Origin: Caenorhabditis remanei
Lineage: Eukaryota > Nematoda > Chromadorea > Rhabditida > Rhabditidae
NCBI RefSeq assembly: GCF_010183535.1
Contig: NC_071332.1
Coordinates: 6,944,001-7,008,000 of the forward strand
Reading direction: 5' to 3'
Length of the DNA: 64,000 nucleotides
This document shows positions 22,256-33,650 of this stretch, in pieces (within the stretch, counting starts at the first letter, position 1; each line of letters opens with the position of its first letter). The position numbers were made by a program, and so were the translations under genes. The notes beneath the pieces are model-generated. The model had not been told where the DNA came from, made no database searches, and was given only the letters and a program-made list of their open reading frames with translations.

Positions 22256-23260
22256 TTATGGATAATCGATATAAAATCCTTTCTGAAGTTGCTTCTCATC
22301 CTTGATTTCAGATGGTGCTGGTGCAGTGAAAGTGATATTCACATTCTTATCTCTGGATTCTGTTTCCACAGGCGTCAAGACTGGAGTTATCACATCTTTA
22401 TTGCCGGTTTTCCCTTGAGTGTCCGGAGTACTGATTGAGTTGAAAAGCGCTTTCCAGACATCATTTACAATGACTGGAACCATCTTTTTCACTGCTGAAA
22501 ATCAAACAAATAAGTATGTTTAAGCTTGTAACCAACTAACTCTTCATAACAGTCCCATCCTCTTCCTCTCCTTTCACAGAATCATTTTTCGGTGGTGACT
22601 GGGCGGCACATTCTCGAAGTGTAACGCACTTTCCTTCGGTATTCCTGGCTAGACCATTCTTACAAACACATCCTTTATTACATTGTTCCTGAAGTAATTC
22701 ATCAATAATATATTATTTTTATTATTGGACACAACACAAAAAAGAGCACAGCAAACGGGGTGGTCTCACTCGGTTCTACCTGAACACTACGCTGTACTCT
22801 CGTGTCGTGAATCGTGAAAACTGTTGCGAATATTCGTCGTACCTTGCGGCATTTTGGGACAAGATTGTGACATGTTGGCTCACAATCCAGGCAGTTATAG
22901 ATCTCGGTTTTTGAGCAGGCAAAGGTTTCTGAAACTGAACTTTTATAGATGATAGTGTCGTATCTACTCACCAGTTCGTTTGAATCCGGCTGGCAATTCA
23001 TATCCAACACATTCTGGTCGATCGGTCTTCAAAAACTCATTTTGTTTAGCGACCTGTTCAAGAATAGCGTTACTACAATACAGATACTTACTTTTTTACC
23101 AACCCTCGCCCAGTATTCGCACCAATCAATTGAATTTGAGTTGAGAGGTGAAACATATGGTATAAGTAAGATCTACAAGGTTATTGGATTTTTGTAATCA
23201 ATTGAATCTAGAACTAACCGAAACAAAAAAGAGCTGTGAGTGAGTGATGATATCAATCAT
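22256..23260 (-). CDS. Secreted TIL (trypsin-inhibitor-like) cysteine-rich protein
   Basis: Exons 23260-23219, 23172-23092, 23053-22972, 22928-22843, 22688-22541, 22494-22256 close in frame to 225 residues. The first two exons make a signal peptide (MIDIITHSQLFFVSILLIPY) ending near SPLNSNS. A segment DWCEYWARVGKK with a following PECVGYELP precedes the TIL domain. The TIL domain has exactly ten cysteines, split between two exons: C..TEIYNCLDCEPTCHNLVP.C, then CNKGCVCKNGLARN..GKCV...EC. The tail of about 95 residues is Lys-, Thr- and Glu-rich with no cysteine. TIL domains usually inhibit serine proteases; the target here is unknown. The 5' splice sites GTTAGT of two introns are non-consensus but close the frame. 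Confidence 0.75.
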
Positions 23261-23968
23261 GATTTCTATTCTATCAAATGACCTGAATCGAGCCGAAAAG
23301 GTGTGAATACGGGTTCTGTTTCAATTCGAAGTGCAAACTGACCTCAAACTGATTAGCGCGGACGGAGCATCCCACCCAAACAGACCAAAACGGGAGGTGC
23401 GAATGGAGCTCGAGGCGAAATAGTGAGGGAGAAAGAGAGATGAAGACAATTAATTCTTTCAAACAATGGAATCAGACTAACTGTGGATGATTTGGATGCA
23501 ACGGGGGAAAAATGGAAAAGTGAAAGATGTACTAAAATAGAAGATGTGTTATGTGATAGGACTGATGTTTGGAAAAAGAATGGAAAATGAGATGTTGCAA
23601 GTAATAATATATTCTACGATATCGAGTCTTTTCAAAACAGAATATGAAATCAAAAGTGAAACTTCAAGATGAAAAATACAGTATCCAAATATACTGTAGG
23701 AAGAGGACATTCGGCACATCAACTCAAAATCCGAATTCAAAATTGCCGCCACCAGCTGGAAGCATATTCTTATGACTCATGCATATCGTTCATGGTTTTT
23801 TCTTTGTTTTGTTTATACAATAAATTTCGAAATATTTTGTTCTAGAAGTGTTTTCCCCGAAATAATTCATATTCTCACTATTATTGTGCCCCATGTTTAA
23901 TCGATTCATTCACATTTTTACTAATTTTCAGACGTTTCTCTCCTATTTTCATATCTTCCGATTTCAGA
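23261..23968. other. Intergenic, no gene seen
   Basis: Shared 5' flank of the divergent TIL gene (minus) and the proline-rich gene (plus). No open frame, repeat or motif stood out. Confidence 0.4.
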
Positions 23969-24350
23969 ATGAGCAATCCTGCTGCTCCGGATGTCCCGGA
24001 CGATAAAGGCGAGGTCAATTCGAGTTCAACAGTGGCTCTTGTACCACCACCAAGAAAAAAGAGGTAATATTTGTTTTAACTATGAATATTTCACAGATAC
24101 GAAAGTTTTCAGAATTCTGATTCCGGAACAGTCGTCCGCACCACCACCGCCACCACCGGCACAAGCTGATAGCTCGGAGGTGAAACCAGGTGCAGTTGGT
24201 CGTGTTCAATGTGGGTCCTGTGCTAGAGTTCAACGTCGTCCGAGACCATCCGTTCCACCGCCGGCACCACCAACTCCAGTCGCAGATTTGACTCCAACCG
24301 AAGGGTCTTTGTTCACCACTGCTTCTTCTTCTTCTGGACCGAAAATCTGA
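23969..24350 (+). CDS. Small proline-rich protein, unknown function
   Basis: Exons 23969-24063 and 24113-24350 join in frame to 110 residues. The product is low in hydrophobic residues, with polyproline runs (SSAPPPPPPAQ and PSVPPPAPPTP), a basic PPPRKKR motif and one CGSC pair (VQCGSCARVQRR). There is no signal peptide or TM segment. A consensus TTTCAG acceptor lies directly before AATG, which fits spliced-leader trans-splicing at the start. The proline stretches resemble SH3/WW or EVH1 ligands, but this is only inference from composition. Family not recognised. It could also be the 3' end of a longer gene. Confidence 0.5.
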
Positions 24351-25821
24351 TGATTTCAGGTTAAGGTCAATCACTTCTGTCAATTATGTGATGATAAATA
24401 AACGTTAACAAAAAATCATGTAGCTAGCAGAATGGAAAAATACTTCAAATAATTCATATATGAAATTATGTGAATCGGGAGTTCAGAAAGTTTTACTTTT
24501 TCTCAAGTTATCACATGTCTACATTTATCCGATTGTGATACGTGTCTATTTTGAATTGAACGGGTTTTAAAATCACATTTTTCCAAGAATATAAAGTCTT
24601 AACTTCAAAATATACGCACTTTCTGATTCACACGTCGTATATTATTTAGAAATCTCCGTCCTGTCAACGGTAATTCGAAACCAGACATGGCCATTTAGAA
24701 GAAGAACTTACCTTTTGAGAGGCAAAATGACAATTTCTTTAATAATTTCCTCAAGGGAATTCCCCAAAACACGTAATTTCAGAGATCTGTTATAAAAGAT
24801 GGAGCCATGACGACTTCTGTCAGCATTCCAATATTCGAAAGTGGCATTTCCGTTCATTTCCTGTTCAGTGGTATTTCTGTCATTGAAAGGAGATGGAGTC
24901 AAATCAAAATTCTTTGAACTTTTGCTGAGTGGGGTCTCAAATTTAGTGCACTCACATCAGCAAAACGGGGCAACTAATTCTATAATCTGACAAGAAATAA
25001 ATATGAAAGTGACATGAAGTCTTATAATTTATAGACTACATTGAAACAACTTTCCATTCCCACATATTTTTCAAAGGTGTTGTTGTTTTTCTCTCTGTAA
25101 TTAAGGAACAATAGAAGACGGAGGTTTCATTAAATCCGACGTCATGAATTTAGAAATAAGGAGTGTCAATAGAAAATCTACTAGAGATAGAAAGAGATGC
25201 TCCAATATTTGTTTCCACCTTCTGAGTTTACGCATCGAAGTGAATTGAGTTTCAGTCTCAGTGATCCTATTTCTGCAAATATCTTCTCTCGTAATCAGAC
25301 TTAGCCTCCGGAAATCAAGCATAATGTAACATCTTCTGAATCATCTTCCAGCGATTCTTGATTAGTTCTGAGAGCTTCGGACACCCAATTCCAGACAGAA
25401 TACCCATTTTCGATGGGAGATTCTATGCAAATAGATCTTTAAATTCAAAGAACTTGTTACTAGTCATTAACTATATTTTTTTGAAAGAAGCCACGTGCGA
25501 AGAGTTCATTTGGAGCTTCTTTTTGAACAAGAGTTCTCTATTTTTCATTTCTAAAATTAGATTTGCTTGTTGTCATTATAGAATCCAGACATTGTTTCCA
25601 TTAGTGCATATTCCAGAACGATTCCAATGAAACAACTTCAAGTGTATATTTTTCATTTCGACCGGCCCCCGGAAGTGGAATTATTAATTCGAAAACTTTC
25701 TTCTTTCTTATTTAAAAAATCTCAACATACTTTTTGTCACACATCTCGTAGCTCGTCATTTTTCCTCTTATTTGTCTTCTCTCCGTCTATTTTTTGTCGC
25801 TTCTGAGTTTATATCGAGGCT
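24351..25821. other. Intergenic, no confident gene
   Basis: One minus-strand open segment at 24710-24902 ends in a good GTAAGT donor and has an upstream CAG, so it could be an isolated exon, but no partner exons could be joined. The last 150 bp is the 5' flank of the srsx gene. Otherwise nothing seen. Confidence 0.35.
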
Positions 25822-27178
25822 ATGAATTTCCAGAAAGAGACGATGCCACTCTACTTTCGAATGCTTCCCTTTTTGCAAGCATACACTGTCATTGTCTGCT
25901 GTGTTGGATTGTTTGGAAATGTTAATTTAATTATTGCGACATGCAGATACAAATCTTTGAGGACCAAGTTGGGTGAGTTTGATCGGAAGATCTGGGATAG
26001 AACGGTGATTTTTAAGTGAAAAATCCTTTCCTTAGGCTTTTGTTTTAGAATTGTGTTTTAATCAATTCAGAATATATTGAAATGAATTCTTGTTCCAGGT
26101 TGTCTCTTAATGATCTCCACTATATCCCACACAATATGCTTGATATCTGAATTGATTTCAGTCAAACTAAAACTAAGGTAATCACCACCACTGTTCGATT
26201 TCTGATCCTTTAATTCTTCATTCCAGATTCACCCAAACACATCGCGACGAATGCTTTCGTTTCGTCGTTGTTTACATGTTTGCAGTTCTATTTCAATCCA
26301 CTTTGTTTCTAATGATGGCCATTGATCTTCTGCTGGCGGTTGTGATGCCCATAAGGTAAGTCATTTGAATTTTAAATGTATTTTTCTGATTGAAAATAGA
26401 TAAAGTCAGAAATCAAGCTACAAAATTTTCGATTTCAGACACAAATTATGGCAGCGAGGCCCTTATCTTTTGATCTTGTGCACACCTCCGATTATGTTCT
26501 CGTCCTTTGCAATTTTCGTTGAACAGCTTTATATAAACCACGAGAATCTTCTAATGTGTACTGTATCTCTTGGTGGGTGAATCTCAGCTGAAGCTTACTC
26601 TGAAATAACAAAAAAATTTCAGCCGCTCCTCGGAACGTCCGCTTCTGGGGAACTATTATTACATTTTCTACAGTTTTATTGGCAGTCGCACTGATACTTA
26701 TAACTGCTGTTAAAGTTCATATCAATGGTAAGATTTCTTCAAAGTTTTGTATTTCAAATGTTTCTGAAATTTTCCAGAACAATCGTCGTCATCTCCATTC
26801 ATCCGCCACTCCAGTAATGGTATGACCAAAAGACCAAGAAGCTCGGAAGTCAAACTACTCAAATCTCTCGCCACTCTAATATTCTTTTTTATCTGTTCAT
26901 GGACCCTATCCGTCGTTTTATTCCACGTGGCAATGTATTTCGACAGCTCCATTGGCTACCAATTTCATAAATACACAGTAAGCTTCCATTCTGAACCTTG
27001 TAATTCTGAAAAACACAAACCCTTTCAGTTCATCCTCCAACTTCCAACATTTTGTCAAAACTTCTTCGTCACTGCATTGAGATCTCCTCGATATGCAAGA
27101 GCCTACATGGAGCAACTCTCATTTCTTCCATGTATCAAAGCGAGGAAGAGCATTCTGAAAGCGCGACAAAGTTCGTGA
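25822..27178 (+). CDS. Serpentine chemoreceptor, class SX (srsx), copy 1
   Basis: Exons 25822-25972, 26099-26177, 26227-26355, 26439-26572, 26623-26727, 26778-26977, 27029-27178 close in frame to 315 residues. The srsx pattern is clear: VGLFGNVNLIIATCRYKSLR in TM1, ISHTICLISE, FTQTHRDECFR, FQSTLFLMMAIDLLLAVVMP with the PIRH loop in TM3, KLLKSLATLIFFFICSW in TM6 and LPTFCQNFFVTALRSPRYA in TM7. It is a seven-TM receptor expected in sensory neurons; ligand unknown. The last intron (26978-27028) is 51 nt, a multiple of three with no stop, so retaining it would add 17 residues near TM7. A paralogue with the same exon plan lies at 29411. Confidence 0.85.
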
Positions 27179-29410
27179 GTTAGGGAGGAAAACAAAAAAA
27201 TAAAGAAGAGTGTTTTCAGGAACAACTGCTCAAAACCTAATCACATAGCCGAGTTGTGAATTTTGGATTTTAATAAATAAACATGATTGTAAAACACTTT
27301 GTTAAACGCTTATCGGTTACAAGGTATGCCTTTTTTTCATATCAGAAGATGGTGATTACTGGTTTTCTGATATATTGCTTCTCTAATTCGAAATTTGCTG
27401 TTGTATATAAATGCATTCTAAATAATTTCTTCAAATTCTCAGACATTTGACAAACTTTTTTGAAAAAAACCGGACATTCTACCTATGATTTACAGTACCT
27501 CTTTTCGCATGTTCTTATCAATTGAAAATTTTTTCCTTCAAAAATGTCTCAACCTGACCGAAATTCCAATCCATTGCCTCCCCATCTCCTCACATTCATA
27601 GAACCTCCAAGCTCTTGTTTCGTCTAGAATTTCAAAACCAATCGTTTGTCGTCAAAGATCTTTTTCTTCTTCTTTTTGCTTCCGTGCCAGTTGATTATTC
27701 CGCGCAAAATGAGTCTGAGCAAACATAAAAAATTGTCTTTTGAAAGGGAAACGTCAATGGTCCACGCCCCCTTGTCTTCTGGAGACAAGTTTTGATGATG
27801 CTATTTTGGTCTCGTCTGGAAAAAAGATGCGCTGAGTCAAAATTATACCCGGAATTTTTTCCCCAGATTTTCCTTTTTTTTCACAATAGAGGAAGATGAA
27901 TACGAATTATTGAATTCAAAGATCTAGTTTCTCATATTCTTTGGCTTCCCAGTTTCCTTAAATTGTCAATCAAACTTCATTCTTCTTCGATTTCTATTAT
28001 TCCTCGTTCTCATTTCCAGGTGTATGATAAATCTTTGAATTTTCAGAATTTTCAACTCGATACATATATAAAGTGAATCAGTTTCTTCTACTTTAAGATC
28101 ACTTAGCAAGAGTCCTCCTCTTCTTTTTCTCATTTCATTTCCGTCAACTCCATCCAGATTGCTTTGATGATGCTCATTTTCTTCCTGCCCTTCACTTTCT
28201 GCACATTTGTGCTGTACTCTTTGTGTCTTCTAGAATGCAGCTTTTGTTCTCAAAGAGTCATTTAACTTTTTTGTGTCAAGGTCAAAAAGTTGTAACGTTT
28301 GAGTTTCATGGAAGCTTTTGAAGAGAGTTGAGAATATCTTGCCGAAAAAACGTTCCAATTTTTCTGAAAATGCGCACCGGATCTTGCAAAGCTTGCCCAA
28401 CTGTTGCCCAACTCTTTCTTTGAATTCCACTACATCGTACCTGGACAACCACTCACAAAGATCAAACTCTAAAACTCAATTTCCCTTTAGGTACCCTCCG
28501 TAGTGTCTCATATAGTGAGAAAATCCTACACTGAGTTCTCTGAAAGTAACTCTGAAAGTCTCTGAAATTATACGTGAGATTTCTCAAATACAGAACGGTT
28601 GAATAACTATTCTTATACCTTCTAATGATATCTAATGAGCTCTTCGTCACAGTCGAAGTCTCCCCGTCCCATTATTTTTTTTCTGATCTCAAACTTGATT
28701 TTTGCTTTCTCTTAGCTGTAGCTTTGATATAGTTCTCCATCTGAAATTCTCTCATTGTTTTCCGACTTTCGGAGGATTTTCCGACACCTCTTCCCAGATT
28801 ACAAGCATCAAAAATATCCATGAGCAGTCTAGACAAACAAAAAATAATGAAACTGAGAACATTCTTCTTCCCGGAATAATTCGGGGAAAGAGGACCGCCC
28901 GTATTGAATTGATTATTTCATTCAATGCATTATTTGAGTATCCATTCCACACTGGTAATCCCGTGGTACACAATCCGATTACAGGAATGAAATCTTGTCA
29001 GATTTTTTCCCACGCTATCCATATTTCCGTTTTCTCCTTCTCAGTTCTCATCTCCTCGGCTCGACTTATTTGCTCACAAGATTTTTAGAGCTCTCTCAAG
29101 AGATTTTCCCTAATCTTTTGACTTTCACGATTTTACATATTTTAATCTTTCAATAAGATGTTTCTGTGAGCATCGAACATCCGTTCTCCAATTATTTTTT
29201 CCCACATTTATTCTTGTTTTCTCTTTACTTTCTTTCCGTTTCTGTCGTCATTTTTTCTTCTTTTATTTTCATTCAATCCTTTATTTTCCTACTTTCCAAG
29301 ACGTCTTCTTCTTCATCTTCTCCAAAGTTCATTATTTTATTTAAGTTATTCTGACATAACCAAGCCAATCAATGTCTCCAAATTAATACTATATAGTTCT
29401 CCCTATACGA
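27179..29410. other. Intergenic, no gene seen
   Basis: 2.2 kb between the two srsx genes. An AATAAA-containing stretch after 27260 fits the 3' end of copy 1. Pyrimidine-rich, short open frames only; none has splice sites or recognisable content. Confidence 0.4.
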
Positions 29411-32400
29411 ATGACGTCTTCTGAATCCTTTCACATGATTCCTCTCACTTATTTTCAGATGTCAATCAATTACCAAGATCTGACACTTGCCCTCCAGATA
29501 TACACTGTAGTATTATGCCTAATAGGTCTTTTTGGCAACATCAATTTGATTGTAGCCACGTGTCGTCACAAGTCTCTTCGTACTAAAATGGGTGAGTTTT
29601 CTCTTTTTTATTCAGTTTCAGAAGATGAAAAACGTGACAGAAGATCAAAAATATCAATTTCAACATCCTGAAACAGAAACCTTTCAGAGCTTAAGACGCA
29701 CTCTCTGACTCGTTCGATCACCCGTAGGCACACGAAAAAAGTTGACCATCTCCGATTCGCCTATAATTTTAATCAAAGATAGTATCAAGTGTTCTCAGCA
29801 AATTGGGGTACTTTTTGGCCGGGTCCGTCACCTGGGTACCTAGGAAAATCAAAAAATCGATATTTTTCGAAAATTTTTCCTAAAGTAGTTAGGTATGAAA
29901 TCTCAACGGGAAGTTATTGTAGACACTATTTTAAGCATTTTTTGTGTTCAGAAGAAAATTCCAGCTCAACACCTTCATTGTGAAAATTTTCAAAATATAT
30001 GAAATTTTTGGGTTTTTTTCATAAAATCGTTTTTAACTCGGCAGTGACACGAGAAGACAGCGTTTTTTATTTAAAATTCGAAATCTACATAAAATTTGGT
30101 ATTGGATCCATGTTGTCCCTACTGGTATCTCTATCCCCAAAGAACACTTTTTTGGGGAAGTATGTGAAAAAGTGCGATTTCAATTTTCGAGGCCTTCCGG
30201 TAAATCATTTTTGATGTTTCAAATTAATGGTTTTTTATAATTTTTAATTAAATCATGTCATTTTTTTTTCATTGCTGACACAATTTTAGATCATATCAGT
30301 AAAAAATTTCAGAAAAATTGAATTTTTTGATTTTTTGAAATTTTTTCCTGAACTGAATCATTCGAACTGAAATATTAAGGATAGCATTATAAAATTAAAA
30401 GAATATAATTGGAACATAATTTAACTTTATGAAACAACCAATTTCCACCATCGGATCATCTGTTACTTACGCTTTAATGATGAAATTCAGCGAAAGGTTC
30501 CACTTGTGAGGTTGGTGCTAAGGTTCTTCATACTTGCAACGTTATTTGGCAGATGACTGTGTTGAAAGTGACAGGAAAAGTAAGAAAACTACAAAAATTG
30601 ATACAAAAAAAAAGATTTTCAAGAAAAAAATTGAAAATAATTTTTCTGATTTCCACAAAAAGACCAGTCCATTGAACACGTATGAGTCTTATTTTTTTCA
30701 AATTTTTCTTTGAAAATCTTGGTAAATTAATAAGTTTTTGTAGTTTTCTTACTTTTCCTGTCACTTTCAACACAGTCATCTGCCAAATAACGTTGCAAGT
30801 ATGAAGAACCTTAGCACCAACCTCACAAGTGGAACCTTTCGCTGAATTTCATCATTAAAGCGTAAGTAACAGATGATCCGATGGTGGAAATTGGTTGTTT
30901 CATAAAGTTAAATTATGTTCCAATTATATTCTTTTAATTTTATAATGCTATCCTTAATATTTCAGTTCGAATGATTCAGTTCAGGAAAAAATTTCAAAAA
31001 ATCAAAAAATTCAATTTTTCTGAAATTTTTTACTGATATGATCTAAAATTGTGTCAGCAATGAAAAAAAAATGACATGATTTAATTAAAAATTATAAAAA
31101 ACCATTAATTTGAAACATCAAAAATGATTTACCGGAAGGCCTCGAAAATTGAAATCGCACTTTTTCACATACTTCCCCAAAAAAGTGTTCTTTGGGGATA
31201 GAGATACCAGTAGGGACAACATGGATCCAATACCAAATTTTATGTAGATTTCGAATTTTAAATAAAAAACGCTGTCTTCTCGTGTCACTGCCGAGTTAAA
31301 AACGATTTTATGAAAAAAACCCAAAAATTTCATATATTTTGAAAATTTTCACAATGAAGGTGTTGAGCTGGAATTTTCTTCTGAACACAAAAAATGCTTA
31401 AAATAGTGTCTACAATAACTTCCCGTTGAGATTTCATACCTAACTACTTTAGGAAAAATTTTCGAAAAATATCGATTTTTTGATTTTCCTAGGTACCCAG
31501 GTGACGGACCCGGCCAAAAAGTACCCCAATTTGCTGAGAACACTTGATACTATCTTTGATTAAAATTATAGGCGAATCGGAGATGGTCAACTTTTTTCGT
31601 GTGCCTATGGCCTGTTAACCGATGCTCGATCGACTCCGAGAGTGCGTCTTAAAAATCTAAATGACTTTTCATATTTTGCAGGATGTCTTATTATGATCTC
31701 CACCATTGCTCATACAATATGCTTAGTTTCAGAATTAGTTTGTGTCAAGTTAAAACTACGGTAAGCTCATCCACATGGAGTCTCCAAACTAGAATTTCTT
31801 ATTCTAGATTCACACAAACCCATCGCGACGAATGCTTCCGTTCCGTCGTTGTTTACATGTTCGCCGTTCTTTTCCAGTCTACTCTATTTTTAATGATGGC
31901 AATTGATTTATTCCTGGCTGTAATTATGCCTATAAGGTGAGCACACTTCTCGAATTTATATTCTTCGTACTCTTGAACTTCAAGAGGTTTGTAAATAAAG
32001 AAAATGGGTTTTGAGTCTTGGTTCGCAATTATTGGAAAATGGAAGTAATGACGTTTTTCTTTCCTTCTGGAAGTAAGATTTCATACTTTTGTTTTTTGGG
32101 TCTAATGTAGTCTGGATCCGTGGGAATCCATCAATTGAACTGTTCAACGCCAATATTTTCAGACACAAATTATGGCGACGTGGTCCATACTTGCTCGTTC
32201 TTTGCATTCCTCCGTTGCTGTTTTCTTGTTTTGCTCTATTCATTGAAGAAATCTACATCAACCACGATGATCTGCTCATCTGCACCGTGACACTTGGTTA
32301 GTTGGATTCATTGAGCATCGAAACATGCTAGAGTGTTTTCGATGAAAATGGAGCTTTCAATGAGTGAGAGTCCTAAAATAGTATCAATGACACTTTATTT

Positions 32401-32994
32401 ATAATATTTCAATCCTAATATGTTTCAGCTGCCCCTCCAACTGTTCGATTTTGGGGAACTCTAGTCACATTCTCTACTATCTTCCTGGCAGTCACTTTGA
32501 TTTTTATTACAGCCTTCAAAGTGCATGCCAATGGTAAGTTCTAGATTCTTCAAAGTTAAAAGCTGAAATTTGTAATTTCAGAACGAGAATCGGCGCGACG
32601 AATCCTTCGACACTCCAACAGTGTAACCAGCAATACCAAATGTTCCGATGCCAAATTACTCAAATCGTTATCAACACTAATGTTCTTTTTCATTTGTTCC
32701 TGGAGCTTATCGATTCTGTTATCTCATGTTTCGTTGTATTTCGGAAAAACAGTTGCCTATGAAATACAAAAATATAATGTGAGTTTTTTTTTTAAACGAA
32801 AATCATTTGATTAAACGACGCTCTTTCAGATTCTCCTCTCCCTTCCCACATTCTGCCAAAACTTTTTCGTCACAGGTCTCAGGTCTCCACGATACGCTAA
32901 AGCTTATGCAGAGCAACTATCATTCCTTCCATTTGTCAGTCAACGAGTATCTCAATTCAGACAAAATTCATCTGTGAAATCTGCATTTGTCTGA
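29411..32994 (+). CDS. Serpentine chemoreceptor, class SX (srsx), copy 2, with a giant palindrome in intron 1
   Basis: Exons 29411-29591, 31682-31760, 31808-31936, 32163-32296, 32429-32533, 32582-32778, 32830-32994 close in frame to 329 residues. Motifs match copy 1: IGLFGNINLIVATCRHKSLR, IAHTICLVSE, FTQTHRDECFRSVVVY, MAIDLFLAVIMP, KLLKSLSTLMFFFICSW and LPTFCQNFFVTGLRSPRYA. The frame is intact. Intron 1 is 2,090 nt because a 1.96-kb foldback element sits in it; without the element it would be 134 nt, close to the 126 nt of copy 1. Starts at 29411, 29435 or 29459 are in frame. PLTYFQM aligning with PLYFRM in copy 1 favours an upstream one, although a TTTTCAG lies right before the ATG at 29459. 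Confidence 0.8.
29693..31652. mobile_element. 1.96-kb near-perfect palindromic foldback element with TTAA ends
   Basis: The outer ends are TTAAGACGCACTCTC on the left and its complement GAGAGTGCGTCTTAA on the right, so TTAA is at both junctions, as with piggyBac-type insertion. After about 20 diverged bases, the arms match from TAGGCACACG (29732) inwards. Open frames of 64 and 71 codons at 29789-29983 and 29999-30214 recur letter for letter in the opposite arm at 31349-31543 and 31118-31333, showing arm identity there. The unpaired centre is only some tens of bases around 30670. No transposase was recognised; the short frames are a by-product of arm composition. It lies within intron 1 of the srsx gene. 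Confidence 0.9.
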
Positions 32995-33650
32995 AAATCT
33001 ATAGTATTGCCAATCTTTTCATATTGTTTATGATCTCATATGTCTTTTGTGTTGTGATATGTTTTGTGATTGCTAAGATAAATGGGTTTTTTTCGAGCGC
33101 AACATTGTGTACGTGTGTTCCCTAATCTAAACTGTCCACATAAGAGCCGACCGTGGTTCTCTAGGCACGGTTTTCTCACCAGTCATAGCTGGTCACTACT
33201 ACATCTTCAATATCTAGATTGTGCAAACACTTCTTGCCAATTGAGATTCATTCCCATAAAACTTAGACCATTGTGACATCACACACTCTCTCTCTTCTTG
33301 TTTCTAGACTCATATTCTGCAAGTATCAAATTCCACTAAGAATGTTGCGTAATCACTGAAACATGTACAGTCTTGATAAGAAATATTCAACTGAAATGTC
33401 ACAAAATGTTTGAAAAAGAGAAGAGTGAGAATAGTATTGAATAACCTGGTGAGTGGAATAAAATAAACAATTTCGTTGTTTTGAATCGAGAGGAATGATG
33501 GATCTCTAGTGGCTGTTTCCTTTTGATTCATCTCATTTTCTGTCTGTCATTATGCAGTTTCCTCTAATATGGAAATAGTTTTTTGTGTCATTGATGGAAA
33601 AGTGTGTTCGATAAAAAACAGTTATCATTTTCGTGGTTTTGCACTTCCGA
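32995..33650. other. Intergenic, no gene seen
   Basis: 3' flank of srsx copy 2 and 5' flank of the GT92 gene. Short open frames only. Confidence 0.4.

Noticed and set aside
29789..31543. Four short open frames, identical in pairs, inside the palindrome
   Set aside because: They are mirror copies produced by the arms, lack splice sites and resemble no protein; explained by the foldback element.
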